From contig SAXG01000162.1 of NCBI GenBank assembly GCA_012932865.1, forward strand, positions 1-31,596: DNA of 31,596 nucleotides. The letters are read 5' to 3'. Position numbers and translations under genes: made by a program. Below are positions 1-11,282 of this stretch, in pieces. The notes under the pieces are model-generated. The model searched no databases and was not told the DNA's origin. It saw only the letters and a program-made list of their open reading frames with translations. Position 1 is the stretch's first letter. The number at the start of each line of letters is the position of its first letter. The DNA is from Amylostereum areolatum (taxonomy: Eukaryota; Basidiomycota; Agaricomycetes; Russulales; Stereaceae).

Positions 1-502
1 TTCACCTAGCGAGGGGATTGGGCTGTGACCCTGTCAGCACTGCCATTAGAGCGGCGTTGGCTCTGCAAATGCTCAAGAAGCCGAGATGGCTCGGCTTCCA
101 GACGATGGTGTTGGTAGTTCGGAGGGCCCCCGGTTCAAGCGCAGAGAGCAGACCCGTTCAAGTGCAAAATCGCAATGTCGTGAATAAAAATGGTACGGTT
201 TAGAAGGAGGAAGGACGGATGATGAGTGGGGACCGAAACAGGACGAAGGGATGGGGAGGTGAGCCGATAGGCCGGAAGCCGATGCAGACAGACGAGAAGC
301 GGAAGTTACGGTACGAGTATGTAAACCTGTTTTCAAAATTTTCCACAGCTCGTGTATGAACCATGCGAATTCCTGAAGCCTGTCAAGGAACCAGTTAATG
401 GAAGGTATACCGTGGTGGGGGAACATAGAATTGTGCCGAGGGCGGAGAGCATGTGTGTGGGCCGAGCCACATGAGGTGCCGAGGTTTTGCGGCGCAAATA
501 GC
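1..502. other. No gene recognised; flank of minisatellite
   Basis: I see no convincing coding region here. Short open frames exist on both strands but none has motifs, splice sites or a family resemblance. The stretch leads into the GGGCCC minisatellite. Confidence 0.4.
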
Positions 503-1577
503 GTGGGCCCACCGGAGAGATATAGGTTAGTCTTTGCACGGCGTGGGCCCAGTCGAGGCAGATGGGGGGACCCCGCGTGCGAGGACCGTGGGCCCAGTGC
601 AGATAGATGGGGAGACTCATCGCACGAGAAGTGTAGGCCCAGCCAAGGTAGATAAGGAGTCCCCTCGCGCGAGGATCGTGGGCCCAGCCAAGGTAGATGG
701 GGAGTCCCCTCGCGCGAGGACCGTGGGCCCAACCGAGGGAGGTGCAGGACTGTCCGCACGGCGGTCGTGGGCCCAACCGAAGGAGCCGAGAGAGAAGGGA
801 CCGAAGGGGACAGGCCAGTGGGCCCAGTCGAGGCAGATGGGGGGACCCCGCGCACGAGGGACCGTGGGCCCAGTGCAGATGGATGAGGAGACCCCTCGCG
901 CGAGGACCGTGGGCCCAACCGAGGGATGTGCAGGACTGTCCGCACGGCGGTCGTGGGCCTAACCGAAGGAGCCGAGAGAGAAGGGACCGAAGGGGACAGG
1001 CCAGTGGGCACCTGGGGACGAGGACCGTGGGCCCAGCCGAGGTAGATGGAGGGACTCCTCGCGCGAAGATCGTGGGCCCAGCCGAGGGAGACGAGGAGAA
1101 CCCTCGCGCGAAGACAGTGGGCCCATTGGGGAGCAATGGAGGGAACCTTTGTTGAGAGCCGTGGGCCCGGCCAAGGAATACGGTCGGCTGTGCACGAGAA
1201 CCGCGGGCCCAGCTGAGAGAGATGGAGGGGGTGTCCGCGGGGTGCCCGTGGGCCCATTCGAGGGAGACAGAGGGACGCTCCACATGGGGGTCGTGGGCCC
1301 ACCGGGTGGAGATGTAAACAGAGCGGGTTGCGAGGACCGCGGGCCCACCAGAGGGAGCCGGGAAACGTGCCGCTTGTCTGGATTGTGGGCCCGATGGATT
1401 GTGCCGAGCAAAGGACACATGGGCTCTACGTGGGCCGGCACGTCTCACATGACATACCATTGTATTGAATCTTGAACGTATACAAAATGAAACGGTATTA
1501 CACCTGTAATTCTAACTACGAAGTATCCGTGGGCCCACCCAGCCGAGTCGGCTCCTCACTCATGTGTGGGCCCACGT
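503..1577. repeat. GGGCCC-centred minisatellite, ~45-bp unit
   Basis: The core GTGGGCCCA (containing the palindrome TGGGCCCA) recurs about every 43-51 bp from 503 to about 1395, with two outlying copies near 1529 and 1565, giving more than 20 copies. Between cores the units share GAGG-AGATGG and CGCGCGAGGACC segments. There is a higher-order repeat: the ~100-bp block from 723, including CAGGACTGTCCGCACGGCGG, recurs from 909, 186 bp later. Because many unit lengths are multiples of three and the unit lacks stops, long open frames appear on both strands (for example 73-1302 minus, encoding 15-residue repeats). These are a by-product of the repeat and not evidence of a gene. Confidence 0.9.
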
Positions 1578-1637
1578 GGGGTCTCCCATCTGACCCCGGC
1601 ACGTCAAGCCGTGGGGTGAGCCATCTTCAACCCAGAA

Positions 1638-2101
1638 TCAACACTGAATACCCCGTTTGGCAACCATCCGTTTGATGGCGATGTCATCAGGATCGGCTTG
1701 TATAAACTCCCGCAACTTTGAAACAGTTGCACAGATCGACGTATACTGGTCCAAGTACCTTTGCTTGCGGTAGAGGGATCTAGGGAGTTGTCCGCTCGAT
1801 ATCAGTGATAAACAGTAGTCTATCGCATATACTCCCAGATCTATCGAAAGACCATCGGGGACACCTTTGCTTTGGGCAGCATCAAGACGAGAGCCGACTC
1901 TGAGGATGTCGTCAATGTTGTCGAAGAGGACAACGCCGCGTGCGAGCCAACGGGAGTTTGTAACGTTGACAACGCCTGCCGACCCGAGCCTAAAACGGTG
2001 TGGTCGGTTCAGCTGGATAATGACATACTGAAGGAAATCACGTACGGAACGATTAACGGGGCGGGAGGGAGAACATCGACAGTGGGAGGAGCGGACGCCA
2101 T
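1638..2101 (-). pseudogene. Unknown protein ORF, ~139 aa open frame plus frameshifted N-terminus
   Basis: On the minus strand a stop-free frame runs from 2057 to the TGA at 1638-1640 (139 codons) with protein-like composition: a hydrophobic/aromatic start (VRDFLQYVIIQL), a middle with LFDNIDDILRVGSRLD, and a C-terminus with RYLDQYTSICATVSKLREF. It has no in-frame ATG near its start. An ATG at 2099-2101 (minus), and one 33 nt further upstream, open a frame that reads MASAPPTVDVLPPAP and would join this frame if one C were added in the run at 2058-2062, so I infer a one-base loss or sequencing error there. I do not recognise the family. It lies head-to-head with the Plavaka gene, about 260 bp away, and could be a transposon-derived or host gene. 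Confidence 0.4.
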
Positions 2102-2364
2102 GGGATGGTGGTGGAGGATGAGAAAAGACGACATTGCTCGTTCCCGCATTTAAGTGTCAAGTGACACGTGATCGTGGTCAGCCAATGAAGAACAAAGGGG
2201 AAACCCGTTTCCCCCTCGCTTGTGATTGGCTGCTCGCTCACTCGAACATCGCGTCCGACGCGTTGCTGTTGAGCTCCCTTCACCGCACTCCCACCATATA
2301 TCCCAACCCTTACCTCTTGCAACATCTCACCCTGCCGAATTCTTAGCACCTAATCCTGGTCCAT

Positions 2365-5300
2365 ATGCCGACATCAGAAGACACGTGCCCAGGATGTGGC
2401 AAGACTGTCTCGGAACTCGGAGTCAAGGGTCATCGCGGCATCCAGAATCACAAGAAATGATGTTATGCATATTCAGATATGTTCAAGAACACGTCAACCA
2501 TCGAGAAGTGGCCACATGAAGATACACCGGGGTTAGAAGAAGACACAGGGAAGCGTAGACGAATAGAGGTAGAGGAGGACATGCAAGTGGGACCGTCGCA
2601 CAAACGGGCTGTAAGTGAGGTGTGTTTTCTGTGCTCCCCCATCTCTGCGGGTCGGCTGACATCATCTTACAGCATATCCCATATGACCCCGATATAGTAC
2701 ATTACAATCACAATACTCCTTCACCCCCACCCCCACCACCCGCGCCTGAGTTCGTGTCAGCCAGGTCTGGACGGCCTGTCAAATTCCCAAGTCGGTACAA
2801 CGACTTTTTGCCAGCAAAACGGACACCTCTCCAACACATTCCGTCTGCACCTGATCGTCAGCCTCCTCGACCACCTTGCCAACAAGAACACACGCCGGAA
2901 CCTCTCTCACCTGAGCCTGAAGCCATTCCAGATCCCCCGTCGACCGTCTTCCAGACCGAACGTGATATGTTTGGTCTATACCGAGTTTATCCACAAGCCC
3001 CCACCGTCACCCCCGATGAAACTCTTGCTCAGGCGTGCGATGCAGAGACCCTACGCATGGACGGCCCCCCTCCGCCTAGCGCTCCCCTCCTGCAGGACCT
3101 TGCCTCCGGTGATGAACCGCCTTTTTTTGCACCGTTCAGCAGTGCGATGGCCGCTGTGTTAATGGTGTGCAGCGGGACGGAGTCGCAAGTCCAGTCAGCG
3201 GCACAGACTCAGCGGCTGGCCCGGATGCTTGGACCGTCGGAGGACGATCCTGCCGACTTGACAAGAAACCTCAACAAGTTCACTTACGCATCCGAGAGCG
3301 CTCGGATGGATCACCACCTAGAAGCTGTCGACACACCTCTACATGAGCGTGACGGCTGGAAACGGTCGTCCGTAACGATCTCCCTTCCATGTGATGGTGT
3401 GAAGCAACCAGAAGCTGACGCGCCCAAGCTCCTCATCAACAATGTATATCATCGTGACATCATCGATGTTCTCGTCACCACGTTCGAAAGCGATACTGCC
3501 CAAACATTCCACATGACACCCTTTGAACATTTTTGGCAGCCAGAGCTGGACGGTCCTGCGCAACGTGTGTACTCTGAGGTCTACACAGCGGATGCTATGC
3601 TCGAAGCCTACGCTGAAGTTCAAGCACTTCCTCGAGAGCCCGGGGATGACCTCGAACGTGTTGTGGCTGGTATGCTTGCGGCTTCCGACTCTACCCACCT
3701 GGCCAACTTCGGTTCCGCGTCGCTTTGGCCAATCTATAAATGGTGGGGCAACCAATCAAAGTATCCTCGCTGCAAGCCTTCGTCCCACGCGTGTAACAAC
3801 ATGGCTCACATCCCGTTGGTGTGTATTCTCACTGTTTTAGATACATCATTTGCTCATCCATTGTGGTCAAGCTCCCTGCGGACATCCAGGAAACTTTCGA
3901 GAGGCACTTCGGGAAACCCGCAACGGCCACGATCCTCGCTCACTGCAAACACGAGCCTGTACATGGAGTGTGGGAATTGCTACTCGATGAACACTTTATG
4001 GATGCCTATCGTAACGGGATAGTTGTCCGCTGTGGCGATGGGATCGTGCGACGCATATACCCTCGCTTGCTTATCTATTCAGCGGATTACCCGGAGAAGT
4101 CTGTTTCATTGTTTGGCACATCTACCTGCACTGACATACGCCTCCCAGGGTCATTCTTGCTACTATAAAGGCTCTCGCCAACTGCCCATGTCCACGTTGT
4201 CTGGTAGAGAAACATCAGGTTATTCGTATGGGAATGAAGTCCGACATCCACCTGCGCAAAACAAAGGCACGGCATGATGACAACACACGAAAGAAGGCTG
4301 TCAACCATGCGCGGCAACTCATGTTCGCAAGCGGCCTTGCGATTACATCCACTCGCGTGCAAGACTGGATGAAGCCCCTCTCTCTTGTTCCGACGCGCGT
4401 ACGTGTATATTCAATCCTATTCCTCCGGGCCAGCATCTAACCTACTTCCTTAGAATGTTTTCTCAGAGAAACTCGGCCCTGAAGGGTTCGATTACCACAA
4501 GATGTTGGCAGACGACCCACTACACGAGTTTGAGCTTGGGACGTGGAAGTCAATCCTGACACACCTGATACGTCTCCTCTACGCTGCAGCAGGGGATAAG
4601 ATGCAGGTTTTCAATGCCAGGTAAGTTTTCACTCATTTCGGCCAGTCAATTGTGCTAAATGTGCTACCAGATTCCAACGTGTACCTACGTTCCAGCGTAG
4701 CACCATCCACTGCTTCCATCACAACGTCTCCGGCCTCAAGAAACTAGCTGCACGCGATTTTGAGGATATCCTCCAAGTATGTCTCGACCTCCGTTGCCTC
4801 ACTGCTCGTTTTAATCCTCAAACCCAACAGTGTATCATACCTGTTTTCGAAGGACTCATGGATCCCCCGCATGACAAGATAATATCCGACATGCTGTTCG
4901 ACCTCGTAACATGGCACGCGTATGCAAAACTCCGCCTGCACACAGATACAACATTGGCTTTTTTTCGGGAGGTCACGCAAGACCTCGGCGATCGTGTTCG
5001 CAAGTTCGAAAAGATTGTATGTAGTATATATGATACCCGGGAACTCCCTCACGAGACTGCCGCGCGCGGGCGCCGTCACGCGGCCCTCATCAAGAAACAT
5101 CCATCCACTGGTGTCCCCGTCAACCTGGCTGCCACCCACAAGTCGCTCAACCTGTCTACCTACAAGTGGCACTCACTCGGTCACTACCCAACCTCCGTCC
5201 CATGGTTCGGGACATCTGACAACGGTTCTACCCAGACCGTATGTGTTCCCTCCCGTCATCATGCTTACAACTTTCTGACTCTTTCGTCACATACAGAGCG

Positions 5301-7127
5301 AGCTGCAGCACCGACGCGCGACTCGTCATTTTGTGCGCACCAACAAGAACGACTTGCTCCGCCAGATGGCCAAGCAAGACGCGCGCGAGAGGCTTTTGCT
5401 CAGAGTAGGCAAGAGGATCACGCAGCACATCAAGCGCAAGGTCGGCCTCAACAAGCACAAGAGTCATAGCGCACGCAGGCTCTCAGACTGTCTCCCTCCC
5501 ACGGACCCGGCACTTCACTACCACATATCAAAGACGGCCACTTCTTGCTTTCACATGGGGACATGGCTCTCGGAGAATGAGGGCGATCCTGCACTCGCCA
5601 GTAAGTTACTTTCTTGTCTCGCACAGCGGTCACGCTAATGACTCCTTCAACAGACATTCTTCGATGATCTTCATGATCACATCCTGGCCCGCCTCCTAGG
5701 TCTTGATTATGACGGTGGAGAACGTGTGTTCACTGATGAGGAGCGCAATTCCTTTGTCATAGTCCGTGACGAGCTACACCAGCATCGCGTCCTCCGCGTC
5801 AACTACACTGACGTACGATCTTCGACGGCAGCAGGACACAATTACACCTCACCGACAAGCCGATGTTCTGCTTCTTTCACCCGAGGAGGACGGCACCAAG
5901 GTTCCGTACTGGTTCGCGCGTATTCTAAACATATTTCATGTCAACATCATCCATCATGGCCCGTTGGTGAAGACGGACAAAGTGCAGCGGTTGGATATTC
6001 CATGGGTCCGCTGGTTCGGCCTTAACACCGAGAACACCCTTGAAGGTGGTTGAAAAAAAAAACGAATGCACGGAGTCCAGTTTGTGCCCGCTGACGAGCC
6101 TGCACCTTTCGGCTTCATTGACCCCGATCAGATTATTCGTGCAGCCTACCTCGAGCCCACGTTTGCGTATGGCCAGAACGACCTCCGCCTGGGCCCATCG
6201 GTCACACGCCAGGACAAGGAAGAAGACAAAGATTACCTTGCGAGGAACGAGCTAGGTTTCTCCAGCCTGTAATTTGTCGCAGCAAAATTATAAGAGGCAC
6301 GTGCCTCGCCCTCTTTTGTATTACTTCATCATCGTGTGTCATCTCACGCCGCCCGCCTCGTTCCCTCTCCCTGAGTCCTGCTCATGCGCACGCTTCGTTG
6401 ATGTATCAATACTGTACATACGCGTGCGCAGAGCTGTAAAGAACGGTCTGGTATGTGCAGAAGGCTGTCTTCGGTCACCCTACGGACCATCCTTCGTATA
6501 TATATATGTACTTATCGCACGGAAGGGCTTCAAGGATTCACACTTCGTTCATATTGATGCAGATGCAATGGCATGGTTGTAAATGAGATAGCGCGGGATG
6601 TTGCGCGCTGAGCAAGGTGAAGGCCGCCCCCGCACGGCGCTTGTCGAGTTGGGAGATGTACTACGTGAATCCGTATGTACCATCTCACAAGGTCTCACAT
6701 GACTGCTTACCTGGATGTGGCTCACTCCAACCTTGCTCAGGTTTGTCGACCGAGACATGCTCATGCGGTTCCGCGGAGGCGGCGTGGGCCATCTCGGGAC
6801 ACGCCATCTCAATCCAGAGCTAGAGGAGGAGCATCACCGGCGACCGGACCCCGTACGCGCTTTCACCGGCAGCGCTCTCGATGAACCGTTCGATTTGGAC
6901 GAAGAGGATGCAACAGGCGGAAGGCTGCCGAGACCAATGTGGCCGAGGAAGAGGTAGAAGGCGAGGGGGAAGAAGACGAGGAAGGAAACGAGGAGGACGA
7001 GGAGGACGAAGAGGAGGATGAAGAGGAGATCGTAAAGGAGGATGCCGACGAAGAATGGCTGGACCTCGATGATGAGAACACTAGCGACGAGCGTGTCCTC
7101 GAGATCGAGGGATTTGCACCTCTATAA
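2365..7127 (+). pseudogene. Plavaka-type DNA transposase gene, multi-exon, degenerate
   Basis: Encodes a transposase of the Plavaka group (CACTA-related, known from Agaricomycetes). It opens with a C2H2-like finger (CPGCGK...H...H), then a proline-rich linker, the segments GWKRSSVTISLPCDGVK, MTPFEHFWQP, ASDSTHLANFGSASLWPIY, SADYPEK, LHEFELG, LAARDFEDILQ, WHAYAKLRLHTD, STQTSELQHRR, YWFARILNIFH, FVPADEP, FVDRDMLMRFRGGGVGH and an acidic tail. Introns placed by frame continuity and GT-AG ends: 2611-2672, 3819-3871, 4099-4148, 4399-4453, 4621-4670, 4777-4830, 5239-5296, ~5601-5653, 6673-6740. Lesions: TGA at 2458-2460 directly after the finger; exon 8 and exon 9 do not join in phase; an extra base near 5812; TGA at 6051-6053 where a Trp is expected; a ~390-bp non-coding interruption; a frameshift near 6910-6930. 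Exons 2-7 read through cleanly. Family assignment is by remembered conserved motifs. I could not delimit the terminal inverted repeats. Confidence 0.9.
6250..6640. other. Non-coding interruption inside Plavaka coding region
   Basis: Coding similarity stops after GEEDKDY-like codons near 6240 and resumes with SSWEMYYVN at about 6645. The ~390 bp between has no frame in common with either side, contains a short TA run (6499-6508), and lacks convincing intron borders. It is either an insertion or an unrecognised long intron. No target-site duplication or terminal repeat is obvious. Confidence 0.5.
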
Positions 7128-7304
7128 CTGAGGTCTCGAGCCCTGCGGATACGCATAGTGTACACCCACTGCCCTCTATCATTACGCCTCATTCTAATGT
7201 ACTGAGTCGTCGACAGCGGCGGCGACAGCGACGGGAGTGACGGACGTGTGTCGTGCTAGATGATAGAAGACCAAAATGATGATGGGCAAGTGTATCTTAC
7301 ATGT

Positions 7305-7305
7305 N
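7305..7305. other. Ambiguous base (n)
   Basis: The only undetermined base in the window. It shows that the assembly is not fully resolved here, just left of a short tandem repeat. Confidence 0.95.
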
Positions 7306-7398
7306 AAGCGTCCATTGAGCCGTTCCAGTGCCATATAACATGATTTGGGCGCCGTGCCCCTTCCATCGCACGGCGTTGTCCCTGACTTCACAGGGTCC

Positions 7399-7472
7399 AT
7401 ATCCAAAACCGAGTCCGTATCCAAAGCCGTATCCAAAACTGAGGCCGAAACCAATGCCGTATCCAAAGCCGA
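7399..7472. repeat. Short tandem repeat, TATCCAAARCCG-type
   Basis: TATCCAAAACCGAG, TATCCAAAGCCG, TATCCAAAACTGAG and TATCCAAAGCCG follow one another with related CCGAAACCAATGCCG spacing, in steps of 12-18 bp. In one plus frame this reads as Tyr-Pro-Lys-Pro repeats, and on the minus strand as Phe-Gly-Tyr-Gly. Neither is supported as a gene. Confidence 0.7.
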
Positions 7473-7664
7473 AGGCTCACAAATTGAAGCCTGAGTATCT
7501 AAAAACAACAGGACGCGTGCCCGTACCGATAGAGTCCGTAAGAGAAGTCATAATGGGGATATCCCCCGTAGTATACAGTCCGAATCAACAATGCGCATAT
7601 GTAAACGAGAACCAGGCCACCGAGGCGCAGCAAAACCAGACGAGCGAGAAACGAAACTTGGGCT

Positions 7665-9663
7665 TCAGATGCCGTGTACATCGTCAGCCCCCTCAAAAAC
7701 CCTCCTTCTTCTCCCCACCTTCGGCTGAGCTTGAAGCGCGTCCATCACGCTTTTTCCGATCTTCGGACCGAACAGGCTCCTACTAGCCCAGGCAGCTTGG
7801 TCGTCTCGAAACGTCGGTGTGTGCTCGAGCCTCCCTCCCGCTTTGGTGGGTTCCGGGTACCGGTCCCTCCCCCACATGTCTCGGATGTTTTTCACGTCCA
7901 CCCTGCAGGTCCCGCACCTGGTGGCCATTCTGTCCGCAGCGGAAGCATCGGCCCTCAATGTCGACACGGTTTTGACGTCCATTGGCTGTCCTTTGCCACC
8001 GTGTGTACCGTGCCGTGTTCCGTCGCGGCGCCATGGGACCTGTCCCCCTTGCTGCCCATTGGACGACCCTTGTCCTTTGGGTTTTTGGTTCTGTGCGTGG
8101 GCCGCTGCGTTGCGTTTTCAGGTCCTCCCGCTCCTGTCGCAGTCCATCAATCAGAATGATGCGCTCCTTGAGGTCCTCATATTTCTGAGGGACGTGACCG
8201 CTGTCATAGATGGAGTCGATGGTCCGGTAGTAGATGTTGTGCTTAAGCAGCTGCATGAGGTGGATGGGGTCCTGCGCCGTGGAGTACCCAGCCTTCCTTG
8301 CCAGTTGTTCAAACCTGGCAAAGTATTCATGGGCGGTGGTACCCTTCGTCTGTTTGAACCCGTCCAGTTCGACCGCGGCACGGTGCTGCTCATTGACGTC
8401 GGTGAACGCGCCTTTGAGTGCCTTGTGGAAGTCCACCCAGGCGACCATGGCTCCATTGGCTAGGTGCGCATCTTCGTACTCGGCCTTCCAGGTGCGTGCT
8501 GCCTCCCCCTGTCATATAGGTGAGGAATGAAGAGGACTTTGTCCTTGTCCGTCACGAGGTCATCCTCGGCGGCTCGCATGTACTCCTCGCATGACCGCAT
8601 CCAGTCGTTGAAGTCCTCTCGTTTCCCAGAGAAGCCTTCAGGAGTTTTCGCGTGGACCTTCTTTCGAGGGGGGTCTGGCGGCGGCGGCGGCTGGGGCGCT
8701 AACAGTGACCGCAGGGGGGTTGACGGTGATGGGGGGGGCGGTGACGTTGACGGTGGGGGGTGGCAGGTTGAGGGCGGCAACAAGCACGGCAGGGATGGCG
8801 ACCCATTGGCCATTTACTTCCATGAGCCATGCATCGTCGGTGCCGTTATTCATGTGTTGGATGGGAGAGCCAGTTTGGCCGATGACAATGTTCCATGTTC
8901 CCCCAATTTCGGTGGCAGTTGGCAAGCTCGGCGGGGAGAGGGGGTTGGGGGTCGGTGCGGATCCATTGGGCAGCCATGACTGGTTCGTCGAGGTCAGAGA
9001 AGTCTTCGTTGGTAACAGGTGGTAGGGCAGAGGCGGCGATGAGGTTGAAGTCGGCTTCAGTGAGGTCGTCTTGGCTTTCGTTGGCGAAGTACCAACTGAT
9101 GCCACTTGTTTGGGTTGCTACAAAGGCGACTTCGACAGTGGTGTCTCCGAGTTGGACAAAGAAGTCGTTTCCTTGTTCAGTGAAGCCTAGGGGGAGGGGA
9201 TATATGTAGCAGTTTTCGTCCTCGACGTCGGTGTCGGAGTCAGAACTGGAGTCGGAGCCGTTGAGTCCGAACGAGGGAATTGTTTATAGGTGGGTGAGGG
9301 TCGATGACCTCTGGCTCTGGTGTGGGGCTGGGGGTGTTGCCTGGTGTAAGGAGGCGGTGGGTGTGTCGAGTGTCCACTGGTATTTTCTCGTTGGGCGCGT
9401 AGAAGGACTTTGGGGGTTGCTCGAGTTTGTAGCGGTAGGTGACGTATGGGCAGGAGTATACGTAGAGGTTTCCGTTTCCTTGTTCGCTTATTTTGAGGCG
9501 ATAGAAGTGGATGTCTACGACAGGAGTCTTCAAGTTCTTCTACACCGAGGGCGACCTTCCAATTGTGCCAGGCCCAAGGGTCTTTAGATTCGTTGATGAG
9601 GGAGATGATAGCGTCGTGGCTGATGGGGATGAATTCTTGTACTTGCGAGCGCCAATCTTCCAT
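7665..9663 (-). pseudogene. gag: Ty3/Gypsy gag, element C, frameshifted
   Basis: Minus-strand Gag of an LTR retrotransposon, the structural protein that packages the element RNA. Reading from an ATG at 9661-9663 (MEDWRSQVQEF) there is an N-terminal domain with DPWAWHNWKV, a proline-rich linker, then a classic retrotransposon Gag core (TPEGFSGKREDFNDWMRSCEEYM near 8640-8560; WVDFHKALKGAF and TTAHEYFARFEQLARKAGYS near 8440-8290) and a zinc knuckle CFRCGQNGHQVRD at about 7945-7910. An extra C at 7903-7911 shifts the frame just before the last Cys of the CCHC knuckle, and the frame holding that Cys continues to a stop at 7665. At least four further frame changes lie between 9540 and 8450. No protease, RT or integrase follows, so the element is truncated on its 3' side. 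Confidence 0.85.
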
Positions 9664-10123
9664 GCACGAGCCCCCAGTCGAAATGGTTACTCTGTGCGGC
9701 AAGGGAAGATTTTGTCGAGGGAAGGTGGTTCTGTTATGAGATCGCAAGACGGTCTGCCTCAGTCTTCTCGACCTGTTGGCTGTCTCTTCAGTCTAGGGGA
9801 CACGAGCCCAAAGACTTCCTAAACCGCTTTCCTTTCGCCGCTTTTACTCGTTTCCTACACCAAAGGTGCACCTTCTACTGTCACCTCTGAGCTTTCAACT
9901 CCTGGTATTGGAGAGTCTCGAGTAGGTGTAACGTTTCGAGGAAACGTCAAGCCGGCACCGGTATACGTGCGCACGACCACAATGTCAGGGTAACGAGTCG
10001 CGTACTCTGGGGGCAACGGTCTAGGGCGGCACGGGGGAAGAACAAGGTCAGTACCGGACGGGTACTACTACTACTACGCTACAGTACGTAGGGACGGTCG
10101 CAGGGTGGTGCAAGAGTAAACAG
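9664..10123 (-). other. Leader between LTR C and gag C
   Basis: About 460 bp between the putative primer site and the gag ATG. It has no coding signal that I trust and fits the untranslated leader of element C. Confidence 0.45.
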
Positions 10124-10133
10124 ATCTCGAGCT
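10124..10133 (-). promoter_or_regulatory. Self-complementary primer binding site of element C
   Basis: Two bases inside the 5' LTR boundary. On the minus strand it reads AGCTCGAGAT, the exact reverse complement of ATCTCGAGCT inside the LTR (10264-10273 on the plus strand coordinates). That partner starts 34-37 nt downstream of the TATA box, where the mRNA should begin. It has no resemblance to a tRNA 3' end. The core CTCGAG is itself a palindrome, so this copy alone would be weak evidence. The 11-nt match in LTR D is the stronger support. Confidence 0.65.
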
Positions 10134-10135
10134 TA

Positions 10136-10593
10136 TGTCAGCAACGACTAGTGCGACAGCACCAAGTTACGACACAGCTGACTAGAAGATGAGGACAACA
10201 GAGGGGAGCCGATCAGACACGGCGACAGACGAGGGGAAGCAAGCAAAGTCGGTAGAATTGACTAGCTCGAGATAGGGACCATGTACAGCGAGAGGGAGCC
10301 TTATATATATGAGAGGAGAGAGACTTAGGTAAGCAACCAATACACGGCGATCAGTAAGCAGACCAAGTATAAGTAAGCAGTCGTATGTAAAAGAGCACAG
10401 CATGAGTCAGTATTGTACAGCATGAGTCAGGGGAAAGGAGTCAGACCCGGGCCGAGATGAGTCACGTGGGCCCGGGTGGGATACAGATGAACCGGGTCCG
10501 GGCCGAAGTGGAGCCGGGCCGGTGATAAGCCAATAAGTCCTAAAGCGTGTAACCGATGTAAAGTAAAAAGAAAATTATAGACCGTTCATGACA
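10136..10593 (-). mobile_element. 5' LTR of element C
   Basis: On the minus strand it begins TGTCATGAACG and ends GTTGCTGACA, giving TG...CA termini. The same two terminal sequences bound LTR D at 11283-11764, so both are of one LTR group although their middles have diverged. A TATA box (TATATATAAGG on the minus strand, 10301-10310) lies in the middle, and the element's gag lies downstream. No second copy of this LTR closes the element inside the window. Confidence 0.75.
10301..10310 (-). promoter_or_regulatory. TATA box of LTR C
   Basis: TATATATAAGG on the minus strand. It sits inside the LTR at the usual place for the U3/R border and 34-37 nt upstream of the ATCTCGAGCT segment that pairs with the primer site. 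Confidence 0.7.
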
Positions 10594-11270
10594 AAGTTTA
10601 AAACATTCCAGACCCGCTATGCGTGGTCTAGCCCGGTGGCGGTCGTTCCAGGACCTGAACGTCATAGTTTAATGAGGTTAACTCCGACAGGAGCCTCGTG
10701 TCATTGCGGACCCGTGCTTTTCTATGCGAAGCGAACGCAGGTGCCCTTTGATAACGGAGGTAGTTCTCCGACCTGATGATTGCGATCCAGGTGACCATTA
10801 CGTCGGTCAGCGCTCCTTTGAAAGGATCCGATGATGGCCTAACCCCGAAGGGCAGTGATCTCCATTCCAGCGGTGCGTCGGTGATACGGCGACTACCATA
10901 AGTTTATCGTCCTTGGCGTGGACGCGGGGTAGTTTAACGTCATTTCGGACGTGACGATGCGAAGCGAAGTACAGTAGTCCGAGGCGAAGCGTTCGGCAGT
11001 TGACCAATCCCCGAAGGGAAAGGCATCAAGGCCCAGGCGCTGGGAATTACCAGCTAACCTGTTATAGACCCCTACAGCGCAGGCATAAGGCCACAGTGCT
11101 GCAACAGTTCCGATTAAGGCATTAGGGCATAGGGCCCGTGCCAACTCGATGTACAGTGCGAGAGTTCGACTTAGATCCGAGGGTGACCAGTACGTCGGTC
11201 GGCGCTCCCCAAAGGGATATGGCAATGCAACGATATGTACGACGAAGCGACGCGGTGAACGATGATGAGG
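10594..11270 (-). repeat. Leader remnant of element D with degenerate internal repeats
   Basis: Lies between LTR C and the primer site of LTR D, so by position it is the leader of element D. It carries diverged duplicate blocks: GGTGACCATTACGTCGGTC at about 10791 and GGTGACCAGTACGTCGGTC at about 11178; GTCATTGCGGAC...ATGCGAAGCGAA at about 10698 and a similar block at about 10939; CCCCGAAGGG at about 10844 and 11010. I see no trustworthy coding frame. Confidence 0.5.
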
Positions 11271-11281
11271 ATCTCGACCTT
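11271..11281 (-). promoter_or_regulatory. Self-complementary primer binding site of element D
   Basis: On the minus strand AAGGTCGAGAT, one base inside the LTR boundary. It is an exact 11-nt reverse complement of ATCTCGACCTT within LTR D (plus coordinates 11443-11453), which begins 34 nt downstream of the TATA box. This matches the Tf1-type arrangement, in which the first 11 nt of the mRNA fold back onto the primer site. Confidence 0.75.
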
Positions 11282-11282
11282 A

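Noticed and set aside
73..1460. Long open frames on both strands (about 375-409 residues on the minus strand) over the GGGCCC array
   Set aside because: They arise because the repeat unit is about 45 bp, lacks stop codons and keeps phase; several frames are open at once, and the products are pure repeats with no start context or introns.
6274..6582. Small ORF inside the Plavaka interruption
   Set aside because: No similarity to transposase or other families, and it spans a TA microsatellite.
7328..7786. Plus-strand Tyr-Pro-Lys-rich open frame
   Set aside because: Driven by the short tandem repeat at 7399-7472, contains no known motif and overlaps the antisense end of gag C.
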